Source: Caprimulgus europaeus (Eukaryota; Chordata; Aves; Caprimulgiformes; Caprimulgidae). From it: a stretch of 64,000 nucleotides of DNA. Below the pieces are notes generated by a model. It made no database searches, had not been told where the DNA came from, and was given only the letters and a program-made list of their open reading frames with translations. The first letter of the stretch is position 1. Each line of letters opens with the position of its first letter. This document shows, piece after piece, positions 37,824 to 54,575 of the stretch. Made by a program: the position numbers and the translations under genes. The stretch is from positions 35,196,339 through 35,260,338 of the forward strand of contig OU015532.1 of assembly GCA_907165065.1 (NCBI GenBank), given 5' to 3'.

Positions 37824-40800
37824 GTATGTAAAAAGAAATTGTTATATGTAAACTGTTTATAAATATTACAGCTCATTAAGCCCCTGATCTAGAACCTTTC
37901 CTGGCCACCTGCCACCTAGTTCACCTAAAAGAAAGACATTTTTCACCTTACATTGGATGCTACAGTTGTAGATTCTAATGTGAAATCCTGCATTGTCTGT
38001 TTTTTAAATAAATACTCTCATAACATGTATATTCCACCTCCTTTCCATTTTCTAGGATTAGCAAGGATTGTGCATCTTACCCCACAAGCTCTCTCCAAGA
38101 CATTTCACAAATCAGTTGCTACTGAGAAAGTTTTAAAAAGATAACGTCAATCCTCTTTGGTGACTCAATTTCACATTCATATTGTGTAGCAGTATTCTCC
38201 TGCCTTTCTCTCCCACTTCTTGCTAACTAAATTTTTATATGACAAGAGAAGTAAATCTAGTGTAAAGTAGCAATCCCAGAATTTGAGTAGGCCTGACAGG
38301 AATTACTGTCAGGTTGTATTCGTTAGCAAATACTGAAGTAGTCGTACACTGATTCTAGGAGACTCACCTGCTGTTCTGTGGGCAAATGATACAAGTGCAG
38401 GCAAGAAAAAGAAAAATATCAGTAAGCTGCAGCAGTCTGTAGGAGTGACACAGAGGAATACAGCAAGTCAGCTCTCTTCTCGTCAAACAATGCCTTGTCC
38501 ACAGGCTATTTTTCAGAATTTACTCTTTCAAAACAACTAGAACCGTGTGCTGATACTAGTAGAGCTAGGCTTAGATTCCTGCCTTTCCTGAATAGTATCA
38601 CAGTTTAAGGACAGTAACAGAAAGCTGGAAAAGAACAAAGTTATTAAAGTCAGAAAGTAGTTGTGGCTAGTATATGCAGGCATAAGTATTTGATAAAAAC
38701 AGCCCAGCAAAAAAAAAAATCCACTAAATGCATGTGACAATATAATAGAGTCACAGAATGGTTTGGGTTGGAAGGGACCTTAAAGATCATCCAGTTCCAA
38801 CCCCCCTGCCAGATCATCCAGCCTGGCCTTGAACACTTCCACAGAGGGGGCATTTCCCTTTGTTCTATCACTACCTGCCCTTGTAAAAAGTCCCTCCCCA
38901 GCTTTCTTGTAGCCCCTTCAGGTACTGGAAGGCTGCTATAAGGTCTCCCTGGAGCCTTCTCTTCTCCAGGCTGAACAGCACCAACTCTCTCAGCCTGTCC
39001 TCACAGCAGAGGTGCTCCAGCCAGTATGCTGTCAAATAGCCAAAATATCTATCTTTATCAGTCATACTCCATTTTTGTATATTATAAAATACTTTTTTTA
39101 AAATTAGACTGTCTAAAATATCAGAAATTCCTGAATGCTTTGTTTTCCTGCACCTGACTTGTACAAATTTTCCTTAATTCCAGTTGGAAATACAGACTAG
39201 CACATATTATTAATGTTACAATATAAGGTGATTGGGAAACTGGAGAGCTTGCTTAATTTCCAACCTATTTCTTTACCTATTGATAGCAAGCTATCTAGAG
39301 ATCCAGTAAGTTTATCCTCAGCAAAACCAGGTATGAATTAATGAGGTGCATTGTCAGGTTACCCCCAATGACATGCTGTACAGCCTGTTCTCGGCATGCT
39401 GCACTATCATCTACTGAAGTTGAATAAAAGAGGAAGGCTAATTTAAGCAGACTAATCCTTCCCTCTGATGGGAACTGACTCTCAAGGTTTAGTGCAGGTA
39501 CTGTGCCATCAGGATAACCGTGCTGGAGTGTATGTACCGAAATGTGCTGTCTGTAAGTGAAAAAAAAAAATAGTTAAAAAGGCAAAAGAGGTATACTGTG
39601 ACAAATGCAGCACTGACATCCCAGCAGAACAGTGTCCTGGAATCTCATTCTTCTTATGTTAACAGTTGCTTTCTTTTACCAATACTGTCCTTTAGTTTAA
39701 GCAGTTATTTTTCTTTTTTACTTTCCTGCATTTTTGCTCAAGTCAGTGTTGCATCCAGGAAACGGAGAGAAAAATCTTAAATTTTGTAGTGTTTCCTGCT
39801 AATTGGCATTCTTCAAAACTGACATAATATACAGTAAGACCATCAGAATAAGGAATAAGGGCACTGCTATTCATAAGACAGTTTGAGAATAATTTTTTTT
39901 ATTATCAAGTTGAAGTTAAACTATCACATCAGGGAAATGTCACTGATAAGAGAGAACACTTTTTTTTTCTTGCAGGTCAAAGCTGATGTATTCCCTAGTG
40001 TCTGTTTTAAGATCTCCCCTGAATAAAACCAGTTGCTTATTGAAGCATCGTGGTTGCTCACTACTCTCAATTTTGAATAAACGACACCCTGACACCTCTT
40101 CAGTATTTCTTCAGTATTTCTAACTGCTGAAGTTCTTTCTCTTTGTATACACAATAGCTTTTCTTTTAATTACCAGTGTGGGCATGGCTGCTTAGAGGCA
40201 GATGATGCCAAATGCTCTATAGCTGAACTGTCTTTCAGCTTTAGAATTATAAATGGTTTTTTACCTTGTCTTGTTCTGGGATGTCAGATCCAGTGACAAC
40301 AATATGATACACCTGAGAACAAGATTACCAACCACTAACCACTGTTTTTTCCAAATTATCATCTTTGCAATTTTCTGGGGTTTTTTTTTCATTTGTTTGG
40401 GGTTTTTTTTATTTATTTTAATTTTATGTTGGCAAACTGTCCACTGGTTCCCAAGTATTCAGCCTCTATTTGAAATGTAATCCAGTGAACTTAAAAACAT
40501 TATTTATGTTACAATGCTCTCTTTATTTTCCTCTGAAAATCGTTGTCTGTACTAATTTTATGGCTAGAAGAAATGAAGTATTTAGGTGATGAATGATATA
40601 ACAGTGACTACCCTGCTGTTACTGAGTTGTTAGGCTCATTAGGTGAGATTATTTAGCGTGCTGTCCTTTTGTAGCCAGTTGTATTTGTGGATGTGAAAAA
40701 GAAAAGGGGGGTGGGGAATATGATACTGCAGCAAATTATTAATAACAGCTGCTGTCCACATGAAAAGAAATTGTGAGGGAATGAAATAGTACCAGAATCT

Positions 40801-40904
40801 GCAGTGATCAGGAATATGATCTTTTCTTTTTTTTGTTTGTTTATTTGTTTTTCTTTCCCCTAACAAGTTAAATAACTTGAAATATCTTTGCCTTATCTAT
40901 GTAG
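37824..40904 (+). other. RYR3 intron, 3.1 kb
   Basis: Contains an internally deleted CR1 fragment (38,748-39,022) and a small tandem duplication of TTCAGTATTTC at about 40,099-40,120. The rest is AT-rich with T runs and nothing recognised. Confidence 0.75.
38748..39022 (-). mobile_element. CR1 LINE fragment with internal deletions
   Basis: GAGTCACAGAATGGTTTGGG and TTGGAAGGGACCTTAAAGAT are the reverse complement of a CR1 3' end. Compared with the copy at 27,451-28,220 it lacks about 35 bp of 3' UTR and about 105 bp between the GGGGGCAT and CATTTCCC segments, with CAT present at both deletion edges. It ends near GGTGCTCCAGCC. Only the minus-strand [20 protein letters not shown] part of ORF2 remains readable. 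Confidence 0.92.
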
Positions 40905-40947
40905 GTCCTTTCCTAACAATTACTGGGACAAATTTGTAAAACGGAAG
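40905..40947 (+). CDS. RYR3: RYR3 coding exon 28 of 37 (caffeine-site Trp)
   Basis: One base completing Pro, then SFPNNYWDKFVKRK (14 codons). The Trp of NYWDKF aligns with W4716 of rabbit RyR1, which contacts caffeine. A short exon between long introns. Acceptor TCTATGTAG, donor AAG|GTAAGC. Confidence 0.97.
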
Positions 40948-41552
40948 GTAAGCTTTTTATATTTCTATTATATTAGTCATGTCAGTAATCTACTGTTCAG
41001 TTAATTTTAATATCTATGTGTAATATACTGCTGTACACATAAATATACAAATAATTGAGAAGTGAAACTTGTTTTATGGAAGTCATTGTTGTGGTAAATG
41101 TCTCAGTGAACAGGCAGCTGCAGCGTAGGTGGGAGGAGGGAGGAAGACAGGAGGCTCTGGTTTCCTTCCTAGACTCAGGCATTCGAAATAACTTTGTGCT
41201 GTCAATCAGCCACGCAGGTCTAATTTACAGTCATTGTCATCTGTAGGATACAAAGCCCCCTCATCCCACTAAAAAAAGAAAAATATGCCAGCTTAAATGA
41301 TGGCAAATTATACATAAGCTTTCAGATAATAGCCTTTAATGCTTCTGTTTTTCTTTTTTATGCTTCCCCCTGCCTGGCTTCCTGGGAGTTCTGATTGTTC
41401 TAGTTGTGTTAATTGTGGAAGACTTTTTTCCTTCTTTTTTTTTCTTTTTTTTCTTTTTTTTTTTTTTAATTTCTGACAGCTACTGGCTTAAAGTAGGGTG
41501 AATGTCACCGAGGGCTTTCTTTGAGCAAAAGTTTCTCTTCTTCCATTTTTAG
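40948..41552 (+). other. RYR3 intron, 605 bp
   Basis: Ends in long T/C tracts (41,424-41,470) well upstream of the acceptor. Nothing else recognised. Confidence 0.75.
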
Positions 41553-41680
41553 GTTATTAACAAGTATGGAGATTTATATGGAGCAGAGCGCATAGCAGAA
41601 CTTCTGGGTTTGGACAAAAATGCCCTTGATTTCAGTCCCGTGGAAGAGAGTGAACCAGAAGAGGCATCTCTTGTATCATG
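41553..41680 (+). CDS. RYR3: RYR3 coding exon 29 of 37
   Basis: 42 codons plus 2 bases: VINKYGDLYGAERIAELLGL, DKNALDFSPVEESEPEEASL and VS, then split Trp. The DKNALDFSPVEE stretch is the RYR3 form. Acceptor CATTTTTAG, donor TG|GTGAGG. Confidence 0.98.
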
Positions 41681-42611
41681 GTGAGGCTTCTGAACGTCAC
41701 AGACTAATTACGTGTTGCCGCAACTTCACCGTCAAAGATAAAAATGGGTTTTATATTGAAACTGCAGTGATGTTTTCCTCAGCATGGAAAATTCAGATAG
41801 AGAAGTCTTCTGAGTGTGGAATAAAAAAAGCTTTTGCTTGTTCTAAAACATTCTTATAGTCCTGTTACAAAAGTAAGGAAAAAAAAAAATCACACAAGTT
41901 GATGCTGATTGATCTAGTTGGGCACTCTCCTATTTTAAACAATAATCAGTGAAGAATTCAAAAGTTCTTTAGGTTTTATAACAGAGTTAGTTTATAAACC
42001 AAAGGACAGAAAAAGTATTGATAACAAATACCTGGATGCCGGGTATCTGTAAAGAAATCAGAGATGTTTTCCTGAGTTAATCCATCAGCAAAGATGAGAG
42101 TTTTAAAGCACCCAAGTCCCAAAGGATTTAGGCTCCTACAAGAGTTTGGTTTCCTCGATACTCAAGACACACAAGAAGAAGGATTTCTGTTCACATACCA
42201 TCTAATGGCTAATAAAATATTTAGAAGCTTACAGAAAGCATTACCTTTTTTCTTGGTAATTTTGGCAACATTTTACTCTAGACAGAGCACACACTTACCT
42301 CTTCAAGCAGTTTGGGTTCCACATTTCACTACTTTTAACACACATTTTAATGTTTAAGTCTGGAATATGGCAGTATTACTCCTACTGAAATTGGCCCACC
42401 GGTTTCAGCGGCTTAGAAACTGGTTATGGGTGTTCAGAGTTAATAAATACTCTAAAAAATGAAGCACTTCTATCAAACAGCTCATGTACATCACCACTTT
42501 CAGCAAACAAACATGAAGTGCCAAAGCTAGTGTGTTGTTTAGACTTACAGAATTCAGAATTCAATACTTAATTTTGACATTGATCCATTTCAAAAAATTT
42601 GTGTTTCCTAG
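41681..42611 (+). other. RYR3 intron, 931 bp
   Basis: AT-rich, no recognised feature. Confidence 0.75.
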
Positions 42612-42672
42612 GTTAAGCTCCATTGATACAAAGTACCACATTTGGAAGCTCGGAGTTGTTTTCACTGACAAC
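42612..42672 (+). CDS. RYR3: RYR3 coding exon 30 of 37
   Basis: One base completing Trp, then LSSIDTKYHIWKLGVVFTDN (20 codons). Leads into S3. Acceptor TTTCCTAG, donor AAC|GTGAGT. Confidence 0.97.
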
Positions 42673-43753
42673 GTGAGTATGTTAGCCTAGAATGATGTGC
42701 TTTGCTTTGCTCTTAACATGACTTTATGTCTTCCACTGTCTGCTTTTATTTTAAACAAACATACACAAATAATGTTGCATTACAAAGGCATTTAAAAATA
42801 GTCTTTCTGTCTTGTATTGTAGCAAATTGCTTTCATTTATGTTAGGATTTTATTTTTAATTCTGAAGGGCAATATGCACCTCCTCACAATTAATACTGTG
42901 TCAGCATTTTGGAAGTTAATGGTGCCTTCATTTAATTTTGTAGAAATCAATCTAGCAACCAAAGGTGTCTTTTCTAAAATCAAGCACAGTCTACAGAAAT
43001 TTATCCTTTTTTGTTCTTGAATCAACTGTTTAACATGGTTGGTTAATTCTTTTCTTTCATACCTTCGCCTTTGAAAGGATCATGCTTATATTAAAATTCC
43101 TTTTTTTTTTTTGTGAATCCTCTTTTTGCATCCTCTTGAGCATTCCCAAACAAACAAGAAGGCCAAGGTGAATCAAGTGAAGATGTATAAATTCATTGTG
43201 CACTAAAAGCACGCTGAGCCATTGTTCTTCACTAAGAGCTTTCACATCAAACTGGCTTCAGGTTCACTGCTCGTTAAAACAATAAGCTGTATGATGTGCC
43301 TGAGGTCTTCTGAGTGACCTGGCTGACGTGGTCTGAGACTTAACAAAGTGCCTCAAGAGTAATCCAATGCATTTTCTCTCCTCCAGAATCAGAATTAAAA
43401 TGTAAAGTACTGTGTAGCAAGCTCCCCAACCAAAACAGTTTTAAGGTAGGGGATTTTGATGTTAATAACTTATATGCTGGAGGCTGCATTTAAATATGTA
43501 AAGATAGAGGTCTCATTAGCATAACTAAGCAAAAAAAACTCCTTAAACTAACAGTGGAGGTGATGACAGACAGCGTAAGACAGCCTTTCTGAGCACATAG
43601 AATAGAGGTATTACACTCAGCCTGTGATTCAGATCAGATCACGGTAGTATTACTTTATTTCATAACCTGAGTGACAAGGGGAAGGCTGGATCCTGGCTCC
43701 AGTAAGCACATTAGCACCTGCTAATATTTGGTCACTTTTCACTTTCTCCCCAG
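42673..43753 (+). other. RYR3 intron, 1.1 kb
   Basis: AT-rich, no recognised feature. The acceptor has a good pyrimidine tract (CACTTTCTCCCCAG). Confidence 0.75.
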
Positions 43754-43900
43754 TCGTTTTTATACTTAGCTTGGTACACGACTATGTCTATCCTGGGACA
43801 CTATAACAACTTCTTCTTTGCTGCTCATCTCCTGGACATTGCTATGGGTTTCAAGACGTTGCGAACCATTTTGTCTTCAGTCACTCACAATGGCAAACAG
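43754..43900 (+). CDS. RYR3: RYR3 coding exon 31 of 37 (helices S3 and S4)
   Basis: 49 codons, phase 0: [40 protein letters not shown] and [10 protein letters not shown]3, S4 and the S4-S5 linker that couples cytosolic gating to the pore. Donor CAG|GTCAGT. Confidence 0.98.
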
Positions 43901-49178
<5,278 letters not shown>

Positions 49179-49243
49179 GTCTGATTATTGATGCTTTTGG
49201 TGAATTAAGAGACCAGCAAGAACAAGTGAGAGAAGATATGGAG
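49179..49243 (+). CDS. RYR3: RYR3 coding exon 34 of 37 (S6 gate)
   Basis: Two bases completing Gly, then LIIDAFGELRDQQEQVREDM and E. The second Ile of GLIID corresponds to the hydrophobic gate residue I4937 of RyR1. Acceptor CGAAATAG is pyrimidine-poor near the AG; donor GAG|GTATGA is followed at once by a 113-bp intron, the shortest seen here. Confidence 0.97.
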
Positions 49244-49356
49244 GTATGAGTAAGCACACACTATATTTTTCATTGGTCTTATTCATCTAGATTGTTACCA
49301 GGTAAAATAGTGTCTTTGAGCTAAAATTAATTTATAACCACAACTTGTGTTTCCAG

Positions 49357-49457
49357 ACCAAATGTTTCATTTGTGGAATCGGCAATGACTATTTTGACAC
49401 AACCCCACATGGCTTTGAAACACACACCTTGCAAGAACACAACTTGGCAAACTATCT
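49357..49457 (+). CDS. RYR3: RYR3 coding exon 35 of 37 (zinc-binding C-terminal domain)
   Basis: 33 codons plus 2 bases: [20 protein letters not shown] and [13 protein letters not shown], then split Leu. C-x2-C (CFIC) and H-x4-H (HTLQEH) are the zinc ligands of the C-terminal domain that ties S6 to the core solenoid. Acceptor TGTTTCCAG, donor CT|GTAAGT. Confidence 0.98.
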
Positions 49458-50786
49458 GTAAGTATATTTTACTACTGGCATTATGATAAAGAGAACTTTC
49501 AGCTCCAGAGTAATTTAGGCTCAGGCATTGCAGACAATCCTAAAACAGAATTCTGTAAAAGTGAGGAATATACCTGAAAGATAAGCTACAAAAAATAATA
49601 TAAAAGTCTGATCCTAGAGTTCTTTAATGACAGCATGGCTTTCTGAAACCCTGAAGCAGTCGGGAGTTGTGTTTAGACTATTGCCCAGACTCCCAATGTA
49701 GTGATCTTCTACTTTCATTAGTAAATACAGAGCAGATCAAAGAGGATATTTAAAAAGTTAATTTGATGGCAGTTAGTTACTCATACAACACTGATAATTA
49801 TATGAGCATTGTGCCAGCAGAACCAAAGGAGCTGAACAGGTGGTATCTTATACCAAAATCTTATACCAAAGTATTCCAAAGTCTGGCTTTGGAATACTGG
49901 AGCTGGACTTTATAAAATTTAAAAGGAAGAAAAAAGCGTGCCTGGAGTGGAGGCTGCATTATTCCTTGCATAGCAAATGACACTGCAAAATCAATTCACA
50001 TTACTTTTGTGAGGCAAATTTTCATTAACATCCATAATTTTACCAGTCTACAACCTCCCAGCTTTTCTTACTATATTGAATTGCTTAATTGGTATATGGG
50101 ACCTGTAATTCACAGTAAATTAAAAATGGCCATTTCCTTTATATTAGAATACATAGTGAACAATCTTTCTAACCAAGTTGCCCTTTAATTAGACAAACGT
50201 TAATGTCAGTGTACATAAGCACATACCAAGTTTAATTCCAAATGCACTGCACTCAGAGTGGCAAACCAAGAGTTGTGTTCTGTATAAACAGCCCATCGTT
50301 AGTCCTCTGCAGCCTTCCTAATTAGCTCCAGCTCTGTGCCTTTGAGGGAGCCCCAGTATCCGAGACAGAGAGGCTCAGTGCATGAGCTGCATGGCACGAG
50401 TGTTTGGAAATCTTGGTGCAGCTGAGTATTTGCCACACTCTGACTGCTTGCACAGTAGCCATAGCAACATCTTCCAAGGTGCGATGTGGGAGCATATGTG
50501 TATAGGAGCTGGCATGTGCCTGATTCAGGTATTGCTCCTACCATGGAAATGAAGAAAATGCTAAGCCACATTTTTCCACTTCTCCAGATTTTTACATCTG
50601 TTAGCACTTCCACAGGAGAAGGGCTGGAGGAGTGAATTTTCTCCTTTAACATGAGCACTTCAGATGCCTAGGAGTGTCATTAATTTGCTGGTTGGCATAA
50701 TCTGCCTCCCATAGCCCAGTGTGGGAGGGGTTAGGCAGAGATGGTATGGTTCCTGCATTAATTCCCACTTCATGTGCTTGTTTCAG
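49458..50786 (+). other. RYR3 intron, 1.3 kb
   Basis: 50,290-50,760 is richer in GC than other introns, carries a 119-codon minus-strand open frame without recognisable homology, and includes an RFX-type X-box match (50,455-50,468). Confidence 0.7.
50455..50468. promoter_or_regulatory. RFX X-box-like motif
   Basis: GTAGCCATAGCAAC fits the palindromic X-box pattern GTNRCC-N(0-3)-RGYAAC with both halves intact. RFX factors bind such sites at ciliary and other genes. Motif match only; use is unknown. Confidence 0.35.
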
Positions 50787-50838
50787 GTTCTTTTTAATGT
50801 ATCTCATTAACAAGGATGAAACTGAGCATACAGGCCAG
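50787..50838 (+). CDS. RYR3: RYR3 coding exon 36 of 37 (third Ca2+-site residue)
   Basis: One base completing Leu, then FFLMYLINKDETEHTGQ (17 codons). The Thr of DETEH aligns with T5001 of RyR1, whose backbone completes the activating Ca2+ site. Acceptor TGTTTCAG, donor CAG|GTGAGT. Confidence 0.98.
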
Positions 50839-51701
<863 letters not shown>

Positions 51702-52400
51702 TACCAGAAAAGAAATTATTTATTCATGAACTGTTAAGATCTAGTATAAAAAAACCCCTTTCTTTTCATGGTGTAATTTCATAGCTTGTATTTGTTTTAA
51801 ATGTCTTTAAACTTCAAGACATACATAAAATTTGACACTATTTCATAGGCTTTTTGTACCTACCACCTCTGAAACATATCTTTTTGTTGGAATTTTACTA
51901 TGCCAGATTAACTTAAGCCTTCCAGTTCAAACATGGTCTGAAATTCTAACAACTTTTTAACGACATCATTAACCTAGTGCTTGGCAGTACAGTTGAAAGG
52001 GCTAAAAGACGTCTTAATTGCACATCTGACATTTAAGAACTTGAACATCAGAGGCCTTGCCTCAGAAAAAATATTTTACCTAACTGCTGTCCAGTTTCCC
52101 CCCAGAATTTGCTAATGAATGTATTAAGATACAGCTTGAAAAGCTTTAAGCAGTTAAAAAGAAAACATTTTCAAACACTTTGTCGACCTTGAAACATTAA
52201 GTGCCTTAAAACCTCTGTAGACATAGCTATGCAAACTTTTTATTTATGTTAGATCCATTAACTGTATTGCTTTTCTGTCTTTCTGTATGAAATTGCACTT
52301 GAAGTTTGTTTATACACTACCTTCAATAACAGCTTGTTAGATGCTGCTGTTAAAAGACATCCACTGTATCAAAATGAATACAATTTAAATCTTAGGCCAA

Positions 52401-52406
52401 AATAAA
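52401..52406 (+). terminator. Alternative poly(A) signal, RYR3
   Basis: AATAAA inside the 3' UTR, followed by CAATGCTCTATGGTCACC; the downstream element is less T-rich than for the distal site. Confidence 0.4.
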
Positions 52407-52489
52407 ACAATGCTCTATGGTCACCTGCAAGTAGAAGCTGCTAGGATTATGCATTTTTTTTTTTTCTTCTAATAGAAAGTGCCCACTGC

Positions 52490-52495
52490 AATAAA
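52490..52495 (+). terminator. Poly(A) signal, RYR3
   Basis: AATAAA followed 15-45 nt later by the T/GT-rich stretch TTGGCTGTTCTTTCTCATTT, placing cleavage near 52,510-52,515. Confidence 0.7.
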
Positions 52496-52585
52496 GTATT
52501 ATAAACCAAATCTTACCTTGGCTGTTCTTTCTCATTTTTCAACAATATGGAGATGTGGCATGAGCATAGTGACAAAAACACATTT

Positions 52586-52927
52586 ATTCATTATTCATTC
52601 ATAGCTTTATTTTAAGGAGGACATAGAGCAAGTACAAGCTGAAATAACTCTTCTCGTAGTGTGCTGGAGCCTGCGTCCTTGGCAAAGAAAACCCTAATCT
52701 CATGACAAATTTTAGACCTTGCTAAGAATCTTAGTCTTAGACAACTCTCAATCACATCTAAATGAATTTTGGTTGCACAGAATTTTAGGTGCCAGCAAAG
52801 GAAACCAGGCATTTGGCATACTGAACAAAATGACACAGGTAAAGGAAATAATGAGGAGGTAAATGAAGACTCAACTTTCCACTTCATGTTTGCTATATTC
52901 AGTTATTCACATAAGAAAACCTGAGCT
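52586..52927 (-). other. AVEN: AVEN 3' untranslated region
   Basis: About 340 bp between the TGA stop and the poly(A) signals. A 91-codon minus-strand open frame here has no homology I recognise. Confidence 0.7.
52606..52611 (-). terminator. Poly(A) signal, AVEN
   Basis: TTTATT on the plus strand, i.e. AATAAA on the minus strand. A second AATAAA lies 23 nt downstream (52,583-52,588), followed directly by the GT-rich TGTGTTTTTGTC on the minus strand, a good downstream element. Predicted cleavage is near 52,585. Confidence 0.7.
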
Positions 52928-53046
52928 TCAGGAAATCATGCTGTCCAGCCAGTCTTCGAGCTCTTCCTCAGTAACATTTTTAGCTGTACTTTGCTGTTGC
53001 TGTGTTGCTGTACTCTTCTCTTCAGGCATATCTAGGTTTAAAGCAT
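52928..53046 (-). CDS. AVEN: AVEN last coding exon, with stop
   Basis: Two bases completing Asn, ALNLDMPEEKSTATQQQQST, AKNVTEEELEDWLDSMIS and TGA. The KNVTEEELEDWLDSMIS end is identical in pattern to human AVEN. The acceptor on the minus strand is TTTTCACTTTTCTAG. A short Gln4 run precedes the conserved end. Confidence 0.96.
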
Positions 53047-54214
53047 CTAGAAAAGTGAAAAGAACAGACTTGAAAATCTGGAAACAGGTCCATACCAACT
53101 CTTCATCCTGGCTCACTTTGCTTTTGAGTGCACAACTGACTCTAAACACAGGCTCTCTTTCTGGAAGAACAGCAAGTCATGTTCCAAAAATGGTAGCAAC
53201 AACTAAAAAAAAAAAAGGAGCAGCTCAATAATCTCACCCAGAGCCCTGCGGCTTCTCTCTGACTCAAGGCAGGCAGCGCCTGTCTGCAGCAGAGAGCTTG
53301 TAAGTGATCCCCAACTGCAACCTGTTTGCAGTCCTGCCCCACACAGAGTTTAACGCGGGAGGGGAGCAGGAGGCCGCAGCAGCAGATCGCCCGTGTCACT
53401 ATTACAGCTTTGTATGAGTCCATATCTGATGGCAAAGTTTTCTTAAGGAAGTTACACAAAGCACGACATAGACCATGGAAATGAAAGAGGATTTCAAGAT
53501 TGTCTTCATTAACAAAGCTTGCTGTATTGCTTGTGCTCACATCTGGGATGTTCAACCATCCTGAACTTAATTTTTAAAATAGCAAGAAAATCATACACAA
53601 AAAAAACAGAGTTGCTAAAAATTCTTTTACAGCACCAAGGACTGGGTAGGAGTAGGAAACCGTCTCCATCAAAACTAACAAACAGCAGCATAACTTCTGG
53701 GGATGTAAATAAAGAAAAGGTTTGCCCATTTTTCTGAAACACAAAAATTTTTTACTATGTTTTGTTGCCATAATATATTTAATTTTGTAAAATCAGTGCT
53801 AGTAAAGTTTGAAATTAGCATTTATAATAAGCCTTTGGAAATAGCTGACAATTCTTCTGTATACTATTAGCACAGTGAACCAAGGGCTGATATTGTTACA
53901 TAAAAACTTCATCTTCCTCTCACTAAAATTCTCTAGTAGTTCTTTTTTTTTTATTTATTTTATTGCTGACCAATGGTGTTCTGCAGAAGAATTTCTCTTA
54001 ATGCTTAAAATGAACTGACAATGCTGAGACTTTAGTTCAGTGGGGAGTTAAAAATGAAAAGGAACAAATGGGTTAGAACAGAGCCCCAGATAAGTGAAAC
54101 GCGGTGTGACAGAGATGGTGACAGCAGTACTGGCCACTGGCCAATCAGGAGTTCAAAACCATCAGCACAACAGAGAGCAATGGAAATTAAATAAGAGGAG
54201 AAGAGAAATCTTAC
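53047..54214 (-). other. AVEN last intron, 1.2 kb
   Basis: GC-richer at 53,220-53,400, otherwise AT-rich with an A12 run near 53,205. Overlapping open frames on both strands show no recognisable homology. Confidence 0.75.
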
Positions 54215-54575
54215 TGGTTTCCTTGCAATCCATTTCCAGGTCTTTCTCAGTTGAGATGTTGTGGGATAATGCACCTGACACAGGTCTGCTTTCTGTGTCA
54301 ATGGGAGCATCTAGATTGAGGAGGCGATCTAGTTCTTCATCCAAGTGGTCAGTCTCTTGCTTTGATAGTGGCTGGGCTCTCTGCAATGGTTCTGCTGCAC
54401 TTGCCCTAGGACCGTTTTTACTTCCAGGCTCTGATGGAGCAACGGAATCACCAACAGGATGGGAGACCAACACCGTTTCACTCTGAGCCAGAGACTGTCG
54501 GAACAGAAGCTCTCTCTTCCTGCCATCTTCAAGAAATTTAGGCTTCATCTGTGGGAGTTCTACAGGTGTTGATGC
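54215..54575 (-). CDS. AVEN: AVEN penultimate coding exon
   Basis: 120 codons plus one base: ASTPVELPQMKPKFLEDGRK, a Ser/Gln/Pro-rich middle, HLDEELDRLLNLDAPIDTES, and the end LEMDCKET. Phase 0 start after CTCTTAG; donor ACCA|GTAAGA with split Asn. The EELDRLLNLDAPI block is the conserved C-terminal AVEN motif; the middle is poorly conserved and probably disordered. Confidence 0.94.

Larger units (their letters stand above)
51702..52515 (+). other. RYR3: RYR3 3' untranslated region
   Basis: About 0.8 kb from the stop to the predicted cleavage region. AT-rich, with a T-run at 52,456-52,465. Its end is set by the AATAAA at 52,490-52,495; an earlier AATAAA at 52,401-52,406 could give a shorter form. 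Confidence 0.75.

Noticed and set aside
50299..50658. 119-codon minus-strand open frame in the RYR3 intron as a gene
   Set aside because: No recognisable domain or splice context; the local GC content lowers stop-codon frequency.
52863..53231. 122-codon plus-strand open frame antisense to the last AVEN exon
   Set aside because: It overlaps the AVEN exon antisense and runs into low-complexity Lys codons from an A run; no homology recognised.
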